Below, in pieces: positions 25,057 to 33,936 of a stretch of 64,000 nucleotides of DNA. The stretch's first letter is position 1; each line of letters begins with the position of its first letter. The position numbers and the translations under genes are program-made. Origin of the DNA: Streptomyces sp. HNM0575 (lineage in GTDB: Bacteria > Actinomycetota > Actinomycetes > Streptomycetales > Streptomycetaceae). The stretch is from contig NZ_JAASAG010000013.1 of NCBI RefSeq assembly GCF_012726265.1, positions 110,598 to 174,597 on the forward strand. The letters run 5' to 3'. The notes beneath the pieces were generated by a model. That model saw only the letters and a program-made list of their open reading frames with translations, had not been told where the DNA came from and searched no databases.

Positions 25057-25989
25057 ATGACTGCCGGGGCGGATCTCAGACTCGTGCGGGCCGCGGTGTT
25101 CACCGCGGTCTGTGTGACGTTGTCCGCGGCGGGCCACTCGCTGACGGGCGGGCAGCACGTGCCGCTGTGGTCGCTGGGTCTCGGCTTCGCCGTGGTCTTC
25201 GCGGTCGCGGCTCCGCTGGCGGGACGGGAGCGGTCGCTTCCGGGGATAGCCGCGCTGCTGGCCGCCGGACAGGTCGCGCTGCACACGCTCTTCTCGTGTG
25301 AACGTACGGCCGCCGGTACGGGTGCGGGCGCCTCCGCGATGCCGTCCGGCCCGGCGCACGCCGGGGCGCACGGCCTCTCCCACGGCGCCGGGTTGCGGGA
25401 CCTGGCCGCGCGGCTGCTCTGCGACGAACAGCCCGCGGGCGGGATCAGCCAGTCCCGGGCGCGGCAGATCGTCTCCGACGCCGGGCTCGACGCCGACAGG
25501 CTGGCCGGGCACGCACACCACGCCGGGCAGCACATGGGCCATGCCGGACACGCGGGTCACGCCGGGCACGAGGCCGCCGGCGGTGCCGCGTCCGCCGCCG
25601 AGGCCCCGCTGGAGTGCCTGCGCTCCGCCGCGCACGCGGCCCTGAGCCTGTTCGACGGCCCGATGCTCCTTGGCCACCTCCTCGCCGCGCTCGTGCTCGG
25701 CTTGTTCCTGCGCCGCGGAGAGGCGGCGCTGTGGCGGCTGGTACGGCTCTCCGCGCGCTCGGCACGCAGCGCCGTCCGTCGGGTGAAGGCGTCCTTCGGT
25801 GCGCTGGGTGCGGCTCTCGCCTTCGTACGGGCGCTCGGCGGCGGACTGCTGCCGCCCATGCCCGCGCCGACCTGGTTCCGGTACGCGCAGGACCATGGAA
25901 CGGCCCGTTCCGTACTGCTGGACCACTCGCTCAACAGGCGTGGTCCGCCCCGCCGTGCGCCGCACGAGAGCTACTCGCTCGCGGCCTGA
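25057..25989 (+). CDS. Histidine-rich membrane protein of the copper cluster
   Basis: 310-residue membrane protein not tied to a characterised family. About four membrane helices: AAVFTAVCVTLSAAGHSL, LGFAVVFAVAAPLAG, GIAALLAAGQVALHTLF and, after a long loop, MLLGHLLAALVLGLFLR. The loop (residues about 90-190) is rich in His and Gly (HAHHAGQHMGHAGHAGHAGH) and also has Met and Cys, a typical copper-binding composition. Similar proteins sit beside YcnI and CopC/D genes in Streptomyces. The gene is transcribed toward ycnI with a 237-bp gap. I infer copper sensing or handling at the outer face of the membrane; there is no direct evidence of transport. Confidence 0.7.
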   Translation: MTAGADLRLVRAAVFTAVCVTLSAAGHSLTGGQHVPLWSLGLGFAVVFAVAAPLAGRERSLPGIAALLAAGQVALHTLFSCERTAAGTGAGASAMPSGPAHAGAHGLSHGAGLRDLAARLLCDEQPAGGISQSRARQIVSDAGLDADRLAGHAHHAGQHMGHAGHAGHAGHEAAGGAASAAEAPLECLRSAAHAALSLFDGPMLLGHLLAALVLGLFLRRGEAALWRLVRLSARSARSAVRRVKASFGALGAALAFVRALGGGLLPPMPAPTWFRYAQDHGTARSVLLDHSLNRRGPPRRAPHESYSLAA

Positions 25990-26226
25990 CGCACGGCGCC
26001 CGAGGACGGAACGACGGCGTGCGCACGGCCGCGCACGAGACAGACGTGTGCCTGCGACGGGCACGTCGTACCGCCGTATCGCTGAACCGCCGTGCCGCAG
26101 CGACGCCTTGACTCACGCGCCGCCGCGCCCGTGCATCCCGTGCGGCCGGTACGCCCGTGAAGTCCGTGCGCCGGTACGCCCCGTACATCCGTCATGCGTT
26201 CCGTCCTGTCATCCAGGAGCATCACC

Positions 26227-26958
26227 ATGCAGACCACTACGCGCCGGCGTCTGACCACTGTCGGCGCCCTCGCGGCCACCTCCGTACTGCTGTGCGCGGG
26301 ACCCGCCTTCGCACACGTGACGGTCGACCCGGAGAACGCGGCGCCGGGCGACCACGCCGTCGTCAACTTCAAGGTCCCCAACGAACGGGACGACGCCTCC
26401 ACCACGAAGCTGGAGGTCGACCTGCCCAAGGACCATCCGCTCGCTTCCGTGATGCCGCAGCCGGTGCCCGGCTGGGACGTCAAGGTCACCAAGTCCAAGC
26501 TGGACAAGCCGATCAAGATGCACGGCGAGAAGGTCACCGAGGCCGTCACCAAGATCACTTGGACCGGGGGCGAGGTGAAGAAGGGCGAGTTCCAGCAGTT
26601 CCCGGTCTCGATGGGCGAACTGCCAGAGGGCACCGACCAGCTCGTGTTCAAGGCGCTCCAGACCTACGACGACGACGAGGTCGTCCGCTGGATCGAAGAG
26701 CCCAAGAAGGGACAGCCCGAACCGGAGAATCCGGCTCCCGTGCTGAAGCTGACACCGGACGCGGCAGGCGGCCACTCCGACGCCAAGGGCGGCGACGCCG
26801 CGGGCCACTCGGAGAACGCGTCCGCCGAGAGCGGCACTTCGGACGGCGGGGGCGGCGGCACCGACGACACAGCACGCGTGCTCGGTGTCGCCGGGATCGT
26901 CGCCGGGATCGCCGGGGTCGCCTTCGGCGTCCTCGCGGGACGGCGCCGCGGCGCCTAG
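26227..26958 (+). CDS. ycnI: YcnI-family copper-binding protein (DUF1775)
   Basis: 243-residue exported protein. The signal peptide ends PAFA, leaving His as the first mature residue (HVTVDPENAAPGDHAVVNF); in Bacillus YcnI that histidine is the copper(II) brace. The DUF1775 beta-sandwich spans about residues 28-160 and includes PGWDVKV and TWTGGEVKKGEFQQFPVSMG. An acidic, His-containing linker leads to a C-terminal membrane anchor (VAGIVAGIAGVAFGVLAG) with a basic tail. AGGAG lies 9 nt before the ATG at 26227, and the earlier in-frame ATG would disrupt the signal peptide. It probably hands copper to neighbouring Sco1, PCuAC or CopC proteins. Confidence 0.9.
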   Translation: MQTTTRRRLTTVGALAATSVLLCAGPAFAHVTVDPENAAPGDHAVVNFKVPNERDDASTTKLEVDLPKDHPLASVMPQPVPGWDVKVTKSKLDKPIKMHGEKVTEAVTKITWTGGEVKKGEFQQFPVSMGELPEGTDQLVFKALQTYDDDEVVRWIEEPKKGQPEPENPAPVLKLTPDAAGGHSDAKGGDAAGHSENASAESGTSDGGGGGTDDTARVLGVAGIVAGIAGVAFGVLAGRRRGA

Positions 26959-27265
26959 CCGGCGGACGCCGGCCGGGCCGGGGTGTCCGTGCCCGATGGG
27001 CTCCGTATCGCCGGTGGTGCTGCCGTGTCCGTGCGGTACGGCGGCACCGCGGCGGTACGGGCGTCCCCCGCCCCGGGGCTCCCGGCTCCGGCTCGGGCCG
27101 GGGCGGGACCCCGGCTCCGGGGCATCCCATCCCGGCGCGGACCGGACCGGACCGTAAAAGCCTCACCCCGACCGCACCCCGACCGCGCACCGACCGCACA
27201 CCGACCTCATATCGACCTCATATCGACGCTGCTCAGCAGCAGGGAGTCAGAAAGCCCAGTGCTCT
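26959..27265. other. Intergenic repeats between ycnI and sco1
   Basis: 307 bp with no gene. It has runs of CGGCTCCGG/GGGCCGG-type repeats near 27060-27150 and a series of ACCGACC/TATCGACC repeats at 27165-27230. A promoter for the sco1 operon is likely but not located. Confidence 0.45.
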
Positions 27266-27934
27266 ATGCGTAAGACCACGACCATCAGCGCCGCCGCGCT
27301 CACCCTGGCCTGTGCCCTGGCCGTCGCGGGCTGCGGCGGCTCCGGGGGAAGCGGCGGGAAGGGCGGCGGCGACAAGGCCGTCGCATCCGTCGAGCCGCAG
27401 AAGAAGGGCGGCGCGGTGCTCGACGAGCCCTTCGAGAAGCCGGACCTCACCCTCACCGACACCCACGGCGAGAAGTACGACCTGATCGACAAGACGAAGG
27501 GCAAGCCGGTGCTGCTGTACTTCGGCTACACCCACTGCCCCGACATCTGCCCGCTGACGATGAGCAACATCGCGGTGGCCAGATCGAAGCTGACCGCGAA
27601 GCAGAAGAAGCAGCTCAAGGTCGTCTTCGTCACCTCCGACCCGAAGCGCGACGATCCGAAGGAGCTGGGCAGTTGGCTGCGCGGCCAGGACCCCTCATTC
27701 ATCGGGCTGACGGGCGACTTCGACACCATCCAGGCGGGCGCGCGCACCGTGGGCGTCAGCATCGAGCCCTCGTACAAGAAGAAGAACGGGGACGTCGTCT
27801 CCACGCACGGCGCGCAGCTGCTCGCCTTCTCGCCGAAGGACGACAAGGCGCACGTCCTCTACACCCAGGGCAATACGACTCCGGAGATCCTCGAGAAGGA
27901 ACTCCCCGCGATCATCAAGGGGGAGAACCCATGA
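27266..27934 (+). CDS. SCO1/SenC lipoprotein, copper chaperone for cytochrome oxidase
   Basis: 222-residue lipoprotein with lipobox LAVAGC (Cys23) and a Gly/Ser/Lys linker, then a thioredoxin-like fold. The copper site is complete: GYTHCPDICPLTM gives the CxxxC pair, and the distal His is in STHGAQLL. VTSDPKRDDP is the typical loop. It matures the CuA or CuB site of aa3 oxidase outside the membrane. The stop overlaps the start of the PCuAC gene (ATGA), and PCuAC in turn overlaps CopCD, so the three are translationally coupled. Confidence 0.93.
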   Translation: MRKTTTISAAALTLACALAVAGCGGSGGSGGKGGGDKAVASVEPQKKGGAVLDEPFEKPDLTLTDTHGEKYDLIDKTKGKPVLLYFGYTHCPDICPLTMSNIAVARSKLTAKQKKQLKVVFVTSDPKRDDPKELGSWLRGQDPSFIGLTGDFDTIQAGARTVGVSIEPSYKKKNGDVVSTHGAQLLAFSPKDDKAHVLYTQGNTTPEILEKELPAIIKGENP

Positions 27935-28452
27935 CGGGCGCTTCCAGGAAGGCCGTCGGACTCCGGCGGCCGCTCGCCGCGCTGCTGGCCGTCGCGGCCG
28001 GTGCCGTCGCGCTCGGTGCGTGCGGATCCGGCGACGGATCCGGTTCGGGCTCCGGTTCCGGGTCCGGCTCGGGGTCCGGGGAGCGGCCCCGGCTCTCCGT
28101 CAGCGGCGCGTACATGCCCGAGCCCGTGACCGGCGACATGGCGGGCGGCTTCCTCACCGTGCGGAACTCCGGCGGTACGGGCGACCGGCTGACCTCCGTG
28201 GAGAGCGAGTCCTTCGGCAAGGCGGAGCTGCACAAGACGTCCGCGCAGCAGATGCAGCACGTGAAGTCGCTGCCGGTGCCGGCCGACGGGACTCTGCGGC
28301 TGAGCAGGGGCGGAAACCACATCATGTTCCTCAAACCGGAGCGGAAACCGGTCAAGGGCGAGAAGGTGCGGGTGACGCTCCACTTCAGCAAGTCCGGCGA
28401 CATCGAGGTGTCGATGCCGGTCAAGGCGACGAACTTCGTACCGAAGAAATGA
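27931..28452 (+). CDS. PCuAC-type copper chaperone lipoprotein
   Basis: 173-residue lipoprotein with lipobox ALGAC (Cys31), a Gly-Ser repeat linker made of alternating GSGSGS, and a PCu(A)C cupredoxin-like domain. Cu(I) ligands of the H-M-H-M motif are visible: His in ELHKT, Met-His in QQMQHV, and His-Met in NHIMFLKP. It passes copper to Sco1 or directly to CuA. The start ATG at 27931 overlaps the sco1 stop by 4 nt, and the stop lies 11 bp before the CopCD start used here. Confidence 0.92.
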   Translation: MTGASRKAVGLRRPLAALLAVAAGAVALGACGSGDGSGSGSGSGSGSGSGERPRLSVSGAYMPEPVTGDMAGGFLTVRNSGGTGDRLTSVESESFGKAELHKTSAQQMQHVKSLPVPADGTLRLSRGGNHIMFLKPERKPVKGEKVRVTLHFSKSGDIEVSMPVKATNFVPKK

Positions 28453-28463
28453 GGGACCGACCC

Positions 28464-30719
28464 GTGCCGCTCACCACCAGGCGTACCGCGGGGCGGCGTG
28501 TCACGCCCGCGCGGCCCGTACTCGCGCTGCTCGGCGCCGCGCTGTGCGCGCTGCTCACCGTGCTGGGCACCGCCGTACCGGCCGCTGCGCACGCAGTGCA
28601 GACCGACAGCAGCCCGGCGGAGGGCCGGGTGGTGAAGAGCCCGCCGAAGCAGGTCACCGTGACCTTCTCCGAGGGGGTCTCGATGTCGGACGGTTCGATA
28701 CGCGTGCTCGGCCCGAACGGCAAGCGGCTCGACACCGGCAAGGTCCGCGAGGTCCCCGGCAAGGAGAACACCCGTGCCGTGGGGGTCAAGCCGGACGGGC
28801 CCGAGGGCACGTACACGGTCGCGTGGAAGGCGGTGTCGGCCGACAGCCATCCCGTGGCCGGGGCGTTCACCTTCTCGGTCGGGCATACGTCGCAGACCTC
28901 GGCGAACGTCGCGGACGCGAGCCAGGGGACGGGCGGCGGCCCGGTGGGCGCGCTCTATCAGGTGGCGCGTTACGCGGCGTACGCGGGCTTCGTGCTGCTG
29001 GTGGGCGGCGGCGCCTTCGTCCTGGTGTGCCGCCCGCCGGGCGGTGCGGTGGGGCGCCTTCAGCGGCTGGTGGTCGCGGGCTGGCTGACGCTCACGGCCG
29101 CGACCCTGCTGATGCTGCTGCTGCGCAACTCCTATACGGGCACGGGGCAGTTGAGCGAGGTGTTCGACCTCGGCGGGCTGCGCGACTCCCTCGGTTCGAA
29201 GCCGGGCGCCGCGCTGGCCGCACGGCTGCTGCTGCTCGGGACGGCGGCGGTGATCGTCGCGGTGCTCTTCGGCTCGTACGGCGGTCGCCAGGACGTGGGT
29301 ACGGAGGAGACGGGCGAGGAAGACGGCCGGGAGAAGAGCGGCCGGGAGAACGGCCGGGAGAACGACGAACCGGCGAAGGGCCAGGGGGACGAGGGCGAAG
29401 GAGAGCCGGGGGAGCGGCCCGGGGACGAGGAGGAACGCGGCCGACACGACGTCACGCTGGGACTGGTCCTCGGCGGCGGCGTGGTGGCTGTCGGCCTCGC
29501 CGCGACGTGGGCGCTCTCCGAGCACGCCTCCACGGGACTCCAGCCGCAGGTGGCCATGCCGGTCGACATCGTCCACCTGCTGGCGGTGGCCGCCTGGCTC
29601 GGCGGGCTGGCCTCGCTCCTGACCGTGCTCCACTGGGGTCCCTCGCCGTCGCGCGAGGTGGTGCGGCGCTTCTCGCGCCTCGCCTTCGGCAGCGTGCTGG
29701 TGCTGGCGGTGACCGGGCTGTACCAGTCGTGGCGGCAGGTCGGCACGCTCAGCGCGCTCGTCGGTACGTCGTACGGGCGGCTGCTGCTCGCGAAGGTGGG
29801 GCTTGTCGTCGTGCTCATCGGCCTCGCGTCCGTCTCCCGGCAGTGGACGGCGCGGCTCGGGGAGGCGCGTCAGGAGGCCGGTGCGGAGGAGGACTCCGCG
29901 GCCGGTTCCCGTGCGGACGCCGGCACCGGCGTACGGGAGGAAGTGCCCGCGGCCGTGGGCGCGTTGGCGAAGGGAACCGCCTCCGCGGGCGCGGCCGTCA
30001 CGACCACCCGTACCGGCAAGACCGCCAAGACCGACCTGGGCGGCACGGGCGACACGCACGAGACGGACAACGCAGGCGACACCGACAACGCAGGCGACGC
30101 GGCCGACCCGGACAACGCGTCCGGCAAGACCGTCCGCGCGGCCCAACTCGCCCGCCAGCGTGCCGCGATGGCCCGCGAGCAGCGCCGCAAGGCCCGCGAG
30201 GCCGACCCCGAGCGGGCCGGTCTGCGGCGCTCGGTGCTCGCCGAGGCCGCCGTAGCGGCGGTGCTGCTCATCGTGGCGACCGCCCTCACCGGCACGGAGC
30301 CGGGACGTACGGAAGAGCTGACCGCGGCCGGGAAGAGCACCGCGACCGGCACCGGACAGACCCGCAAGGGCAGCACGATCGAGCAGAAGATCCCGTTCGA
30401 CACGGGCGGCTCACACGGCAAGGGCACTGCCGTGCTGTGGATCACGCCCGGCCAGTCCGGCGGGAACTCGCTGCGGGTCATGACCGAGGGACCGGACGGC
30501 AAGCAGCTGCCGACCGAAGAGGTCAAGGCCTCGCTCACGCTTCCCGAGCAGGATCTGGGCCCGTTCTCCGTGAAGTTCGAGAGGATCAACAAGGCGAAGG
30601 GGCGCTGGCGTTCGGAGACGGTTCAGCTGCCGGCGGCCGGGCGGTGGAAGGCGTCCGTCACCATCCGTACGTCGGACATCGACCAGGTCACCGAGAGCAA
30701 GACGGTCGAGATCGAGTGA
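28464..30719 (+). CDS. CopC-CopD fusion copper import/resistance protein
   Basis: 751-residue fusion. The signal peptide ends PAAAHAVQTDSSPAEG, so the mature chain starts with His, the first CopC copper ligand. The CopC domain continues to about residue 125 (GTYTVAWKAVSADSHPVAGAFTFSV). The CopD membrane domain has about eight helices, with a charged Glu/Gly/Arg insert (residues about 280-330) and an Asp/Thr/Asn repeat linker before the last helix. A C-terminal FixH/YtkA-like extracytoplasmic domain starts near residue 640. GAGGG lies 7 nt before the GTG at 28464; ATG at 28449 (ATGA overlap) is the alternative. It probably imports copper or hands it over at the membrane. Confidence 0.9.
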   Translation: MPLTTRRTAGRRVTPARPVLALLGAALCALLTVLGTAVPAAAHAVQTDSSPAEGRVVKSPPKQVTVTFSEGVSMSDGSIRVLGPNGKRLDTGKVREVPGKENTRAVGVKPDGPEGTYTVAWKAVSADSHPVAGAFTFSVGHTSQTSANVADASQGTGGGPVGALYQVARYAAYAGFVLLVGGGAFVLVCRPPGGAVGRLQRLVVAGWLTLTAATLLMLLLRNSYTGTGQLSEVFDLGGLRDSLGSKPGAALAARLLLLGTAAVIVAVLFGSYGGRQDVGTEETGEEDGREKSGRENGRENDEPAKGQGDEGEGEPGERPGDEEERGRHDVTLGLVLGGGVVAVGLAATWALSEHASTGLQPQVAMPVDIVHLLAVAAWLGGLASLLTVLHWGPSPSREVVRRFSRLAFGSVLVLAVTGLYQSWRQVGTLSALVGTSYGRLLLAKVGLVVVLIGLASVSRQWTARLGEARQEAGAEEDSAAGSRADAGTGVREEVPAAVGALAKGTASAGAAVTTTRTGKTAKTDLGGTGDTHETDNAGDTDNAGDAADPDNASGKTVRAAQLARQRAAMAREQRRKAREADPERAGLRRSVLAEAAVAAVLLIVATALTGTEPGRTEELTAAGKSTATGTGQTRKGSTIEQKIPFDTGGSHGKGTAVLWITPGQSGGNSLRVMTEGPDGKQLPTEEVKASLTLPEQDLGPFSVKFERINKAKGRWRSETVQLPAAGRWKASVTIRTSDIDQVTESKTVEIE

Positions 30720-30966
30720 CCGGGACGGCGGGCGGCGTGCGGGGCGCCGAGGTCCCAGCCCCGCACGAGCCTCGGATGGATCATTCAGTTGAATACCGTG
30801 GCGCTCCGGGAGATATAGCTGAACAGCACGTACCCGAGGCCCGCGTACGAGCGCGCAGGCAAGCACGATCAAGAGCACGTACGGACACGGATCACGGAGA
30901 CGGACACGGACGCGGCCTCGGGTGCCGTGCCGCCCCGACCATGCCGGACCACGCCAGGAAGCAGCC

Positions 30967-32217
30967 ATGACTCAGCACGACCACGAACCCCAGGGCGTCT
31001 CCCGCCGCCGCCTCGTCAGCACGGTCGGAGCGGCGGGCGCCACCGGTCTGGCCGTCGGCGCCACGGGCGGTGCGGTCGCGCAGGCCGCCGCCCGTGGCGA
31101 CCGCAAGGCACCCACGCCGCTGACGTCCGTCGGCTCGACGCGGGTGCCCTTCCACGGGAAGCACCAGGCCGGCATCACCACGCCGTTGCAGGCCTTCGGC
31201 CATCTGCTCGCCTTCGACCTCGTATCCGGGGCGAGCCGCAAGAAGGCGGCGGCGCTTCTGAAGCGCTGGTCGCGCGCGGCGCGCGAACTGATGGCGAACG
31301 AGCCGACCGCGGACACCACCGGTGCCGCCCTGGACGCCGGGCCCTGCTCCCTGACCGTCACCTTCGGCTTCGGCCGTTCCTTCTTCTCCCGTACGGGACT
31401 TGAGAAGCAGCGCCCCGACGAACTGGCCCCGCTCCCCGAGTTCTCCGGCGACGCCCTCGACAAGAAGCGCTCCAACGGCGACCTGTGGGTGCAGATCGGC
31501 TCCAACGACGGACTCGTCGCCTTCGACGCGCTGCGCGAGATCCAGCGCCAGGCCGCCGGCACGGCACGGCTGCGCTGGCAGATGAACGGCTTCACCCGCA
31601 CCCCCGGGGCCACCCGCCGGCCCATGACCATGCGCAACCTCATGGGCCAGGTCGACGGCACCAACAACCCCAAGCCCTCCGAGGACGACTTCGACAGACG
31701 CATCTTCGTGCCGTCGTCCTCGTCGCCCGCGTGGATGGCGGACGGCTCGTACGCGGTCGTACGACGCATCCGCATGCTGCTGGACGACTGGGACGAGCTG
31801 TCGCTTAAGAAGCAGGAGAAGGTCATCGGCCGCCGCAAGTCCGACGGCGCCCCGCTCTCGGGCGGCAGCGAGGACACCGACCCCGACCTCGACAAGAGGG
31901 ACGCCGACGGCTCCCCCGCCGTCGCCGCCGACGCCCACGTACGCGTCACCGCCCCCGCGACGAACGGCGGTTCCGCCATGCTGCGGCGGCCCTTCTCGTA
32001 CCACGACGGGTTCCGCGACGACGGTGCGCCGGACGCGGGGCTGCTCTTCATCGCGTGGCAGGCGGACCCGCTGCGCGGATTCGTACCGGTGCAGCGGAAG
32101 CTCGACCGCGGCGACGCGCTGTCGCGCTTCATCCGGCACGAGGCCAGCGGGCTGTTCGCCGTGCCGGGCGGGCCGTCCGAGGGCGAGTACGTGGGGCAGG
32201 CGCTGCTGGAGGGCTGA
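30967..32217 (+). CDS. efeB: Tat-exported DyP-type heme peroxidase (EfeB-like)
   Basis: 416-residue dye-decolourising peroxidase. The twin-arginine signal SRRRLVSTVGAAGATGLAVG shows export as a folded heme protein. The GxxDG signature is GQVDGTNN with the distal Asp, and the heme region includes HVRVTAP and MLRRPFSYHDG with the conserved Arg. EfeB in E. coli works with the EfeUO ferrous-iron importer, but no efeU or efeO is present here. In Streptomyces this gene accompanies the Sco1-PCuAC-CopCD cluster, which points to extracytoplasmic peroxide or copper-linked chemistry. AGGAAG lies 7 nt before ATG. The gene starts 248 bp after copCD and may have its own promoter. Confidence 0.92.
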   Translation: MTQHDHEPQGVSRRRLVSTVGAAGATGLAVGATGGAVAQAAARGDRKAPTPLTSVGSTRVPFHGKHQAGITTPLQAFGHLLAFDLVSGASRKKAAALLKRWSRAARELMANEPTADTTGAALDAGPCSLTVTFGFGRSFFSRTGLEKQRPDELAPLPEFSGDALDKKRSNGDLWVQIGSNDGLVAFDALREIQRQAAGTARLRWQMNGFTRTPGATRRPMTMRNLMGQVDGTNNPKPSEDDFDRRIFVPSSSSPAWMADGSYAVVRRIRMLLDDWDELSLKKQEKVIGRRKSDGAPLSGGSEDTDPDLDKRDADGSPAVAADAHVRVTAPATNGGSAMLRRPFSYHDGFRDDGAPDAGLLFIAWQADPLRGFVPVQRKLDRGDALSRFIRHEASGLFAVPGGPSEGEYVGQALLEG

Positions 32218-32346
32218 CCGCGAGGGACGCCGGTGCGGGATGACCGCAGCGCGCCGGGACGGCCTGTCCAGGGTTGTCGTCCCGGCGCGCTGCTCTGTAT
32301 TCGGCGGCCCTCGTCCGCGTGGCTTCGGCCCGATTCGCCGCCGACG

Positions 32347-33936
32347 CTACGGGCGCTCCGCCCCGTACGGCCGGCCCGGCTGGAGGCGGCCCGGCTGAAA
32401 GCGACCCGGCTGGAAGCGGCCGGGCTGGAAGCGGAACAGGTTCAGCGGATCCACCGACGACTTCAGCTCCGCGAGCCGCCGCAGGTCGCCCGGCGGGTAC
32501 GTGCCCCGCGCCGCGCCGGGCTCCGTTCCGGCGGAACGCCCGTACCGGAAGTTGAGGTTCGAGCCCACCGTCCACGGCGCGACCGCGTCGAACACCCGCT
32601 CCTGATGCATACGCAGCCGGTCCTGCCCGGCGGGCCCGGTGCCGTCCCCCTCGGCGTCGCCCCCGCTCCGGCCCTCGGACACGGCCCCGTCCCCACCGTC
32701 GTCCTCGCCCTCGTCCCTGCCGTCGTCCCCACCCTCGTCACCGTCCTCGGGCACGGACAGCACCACCATCAGCCAGCCCGCGTCCCGGCCGCCCACGGCG
32801 TCGGGCACCACGGGCTCCCGCGACAGCGCACCGCCCATGTGCCGCAGGTTCAGGACGGTCATCGCCGGAGCCCGCGGCCCGGTCAGCTCCAGCACGGAAC
32901 GCAGCGCCGCCCGGTCCGGCAGCCGTTCGCCGAGCAGCACGTTCCCGCCCTGGTACGGGTGGGGCCGGTCCGGTTCGCTGTAGACGCTCGCGCACTCGGT
33001 GTACGGCATGGTCCGCAGCGTCTCCGAGATCCGCGGCCCGGCCGAGCGCAGCGGCGCGACCAAGCGGGCGCCCTCCTCCTCGGTGCCGTCGAAGGCGATC
33101 TGCACCTGCGCCGTGTACCGGCCGCGCAGCCGCTCCGGAAGCGCCGGCAGATCGGGCCGGCGCATCACCGTGACCGACGAGGTCAGCCGTTCCGGCACCG
33201 TCGCCGTCCACTCGCGCCACGCCTCCAGCACCTCCCCGGCCGCACCGCCCGCGCCGTCGAAGACCAACTGGCCGCCGTAGAAACGCTCGACGGGCACCAG
33301 CCCGATCTCCAGCCCCGTCACCACGCCGAATCCGCCGCCTCCGCCGCGCAACGCCCAGAACAGCTCCGGTTCACCGTCCGCGGTGACGTGCCGTACGCGA
33401 CCGTCGGCGGTGACGAGCTCGGCGGCGCGCACATCGTCTGCCGCATAGCCGAACTCGCGGGCGAGCAGGCCGACTCCGCCGTTCAGCGTGTACGAGACGG
33501 CTCCGACACCGGGCCCGGAACCGCTCAGCGGCGCGAGCCCGTACCGGGCGGCCTGCTCGACGACGCGGCCCCAGCGGACGCCCGCTCCGATCCACGCCGT
33601 ACGGGCACCGGGATCGACGCGGACCTCCGACATGCGCCGCGTGCTGATCAGCACGCCGCCGGGGAGCGGCAGCGACAGCCCGTGCCCGGTCGCCTGCACC
33701 GCGAGCGGCAGACCGTGCCCGGCGGCGTGCCGCACCGCCGCAGAGACGTCGGCGGCGTCCGTGGTGCAGACGATCAGATCGGGCCGGTGCCGGTAGCCCG
33801 CCTGGAAGCCGCCCACCTCGCCGGCGAACTGCTCGTCCCCGGGCCGCAGTACGGGACCGCTCACGCGTACGGGCGGGAAGGGGGCGGCCTCGCCCGCGGG
33901 CCCGGCGACCCGGGCGGCCCGCGCGGCGTCAGCCAC
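32347..33936 (-). CDS. BBE/PCMH-type FAD-dependent oxidase
   Basis: 529-residue flavoprotein of the berberine-bridge-enzyme-like family. The N-terminal PCMH FAD domain includes RPDLIVCTTDAADVSAAVRH, QATGHGLSLPL (His at the covalent FAD position), IGAGVRWGRVVEQA and GGVGLLAREFGYAADDV. The substrate domain covers the middle and a BBE-like end has NLNFRYG. Two oddities are an Asp/Gly/Glu-rich insertion (residues about 395-430) and a C-terminal tail made of RFQPG repeats (four in a row). Its GTG start overlaps the stop of the upstream gene by 8 nt, so the pair is an operon facing away from the WYL regulator. Substrate unknown. Confidence 0.88.
   Translation of the reverse strand: MADAARAARVAGPAGEAAPFPPVRVSGPVLRPGDEQFAGEVGGFQAGYRHRPDLIVCTTDAADVSAAVRHAAGHGLPLAVQATGHGLSLPLPGGVLISTRRMSEVRVDPGARTAWIGAGVRWGRVVEQAARYGLAPLSGSGPGVGAVSYTLNGGVGLLAREFGYAADDVRAAELVTADGRVRHVTADGEPELFWALRGGGGGFGVVTGLEIGLVPVERFYGGQLVFDGAGGAAGEVLEAWREWTATVPERLTSSVTVMRRPDLPALPERLRGRYTAQVQIAFDGTEEEGARLVAPLRSAGPRISETLRTMPYTECASVYSEPDRPHPYQGGNVLLGERLPDRAALRSVLELTGPRAPAMTVLNLRHMGGALSREPVVPDAVGGRDAGWLMVVLSVPEDGDEGGDDGRDEGEDDGGDGAVSEGRSGGDAEGDGTGPAGQDRLRMHQERVFDAVAPWTVGSNLNFRYGRSAGTEPGAARGTYPPGDLRRLAELKSSVDPLNLFRFQPGRFQPGRFQPGRLQPGRPYGAERP

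Noticed and set aside
27915..30146. Long minus-strand open frame opposite PCuAC/CopCD (743 codons)
   Set aside because: Shadow of the plus-strand genes; no domain, no start signal, repetitive Arg/Gly/His composition.
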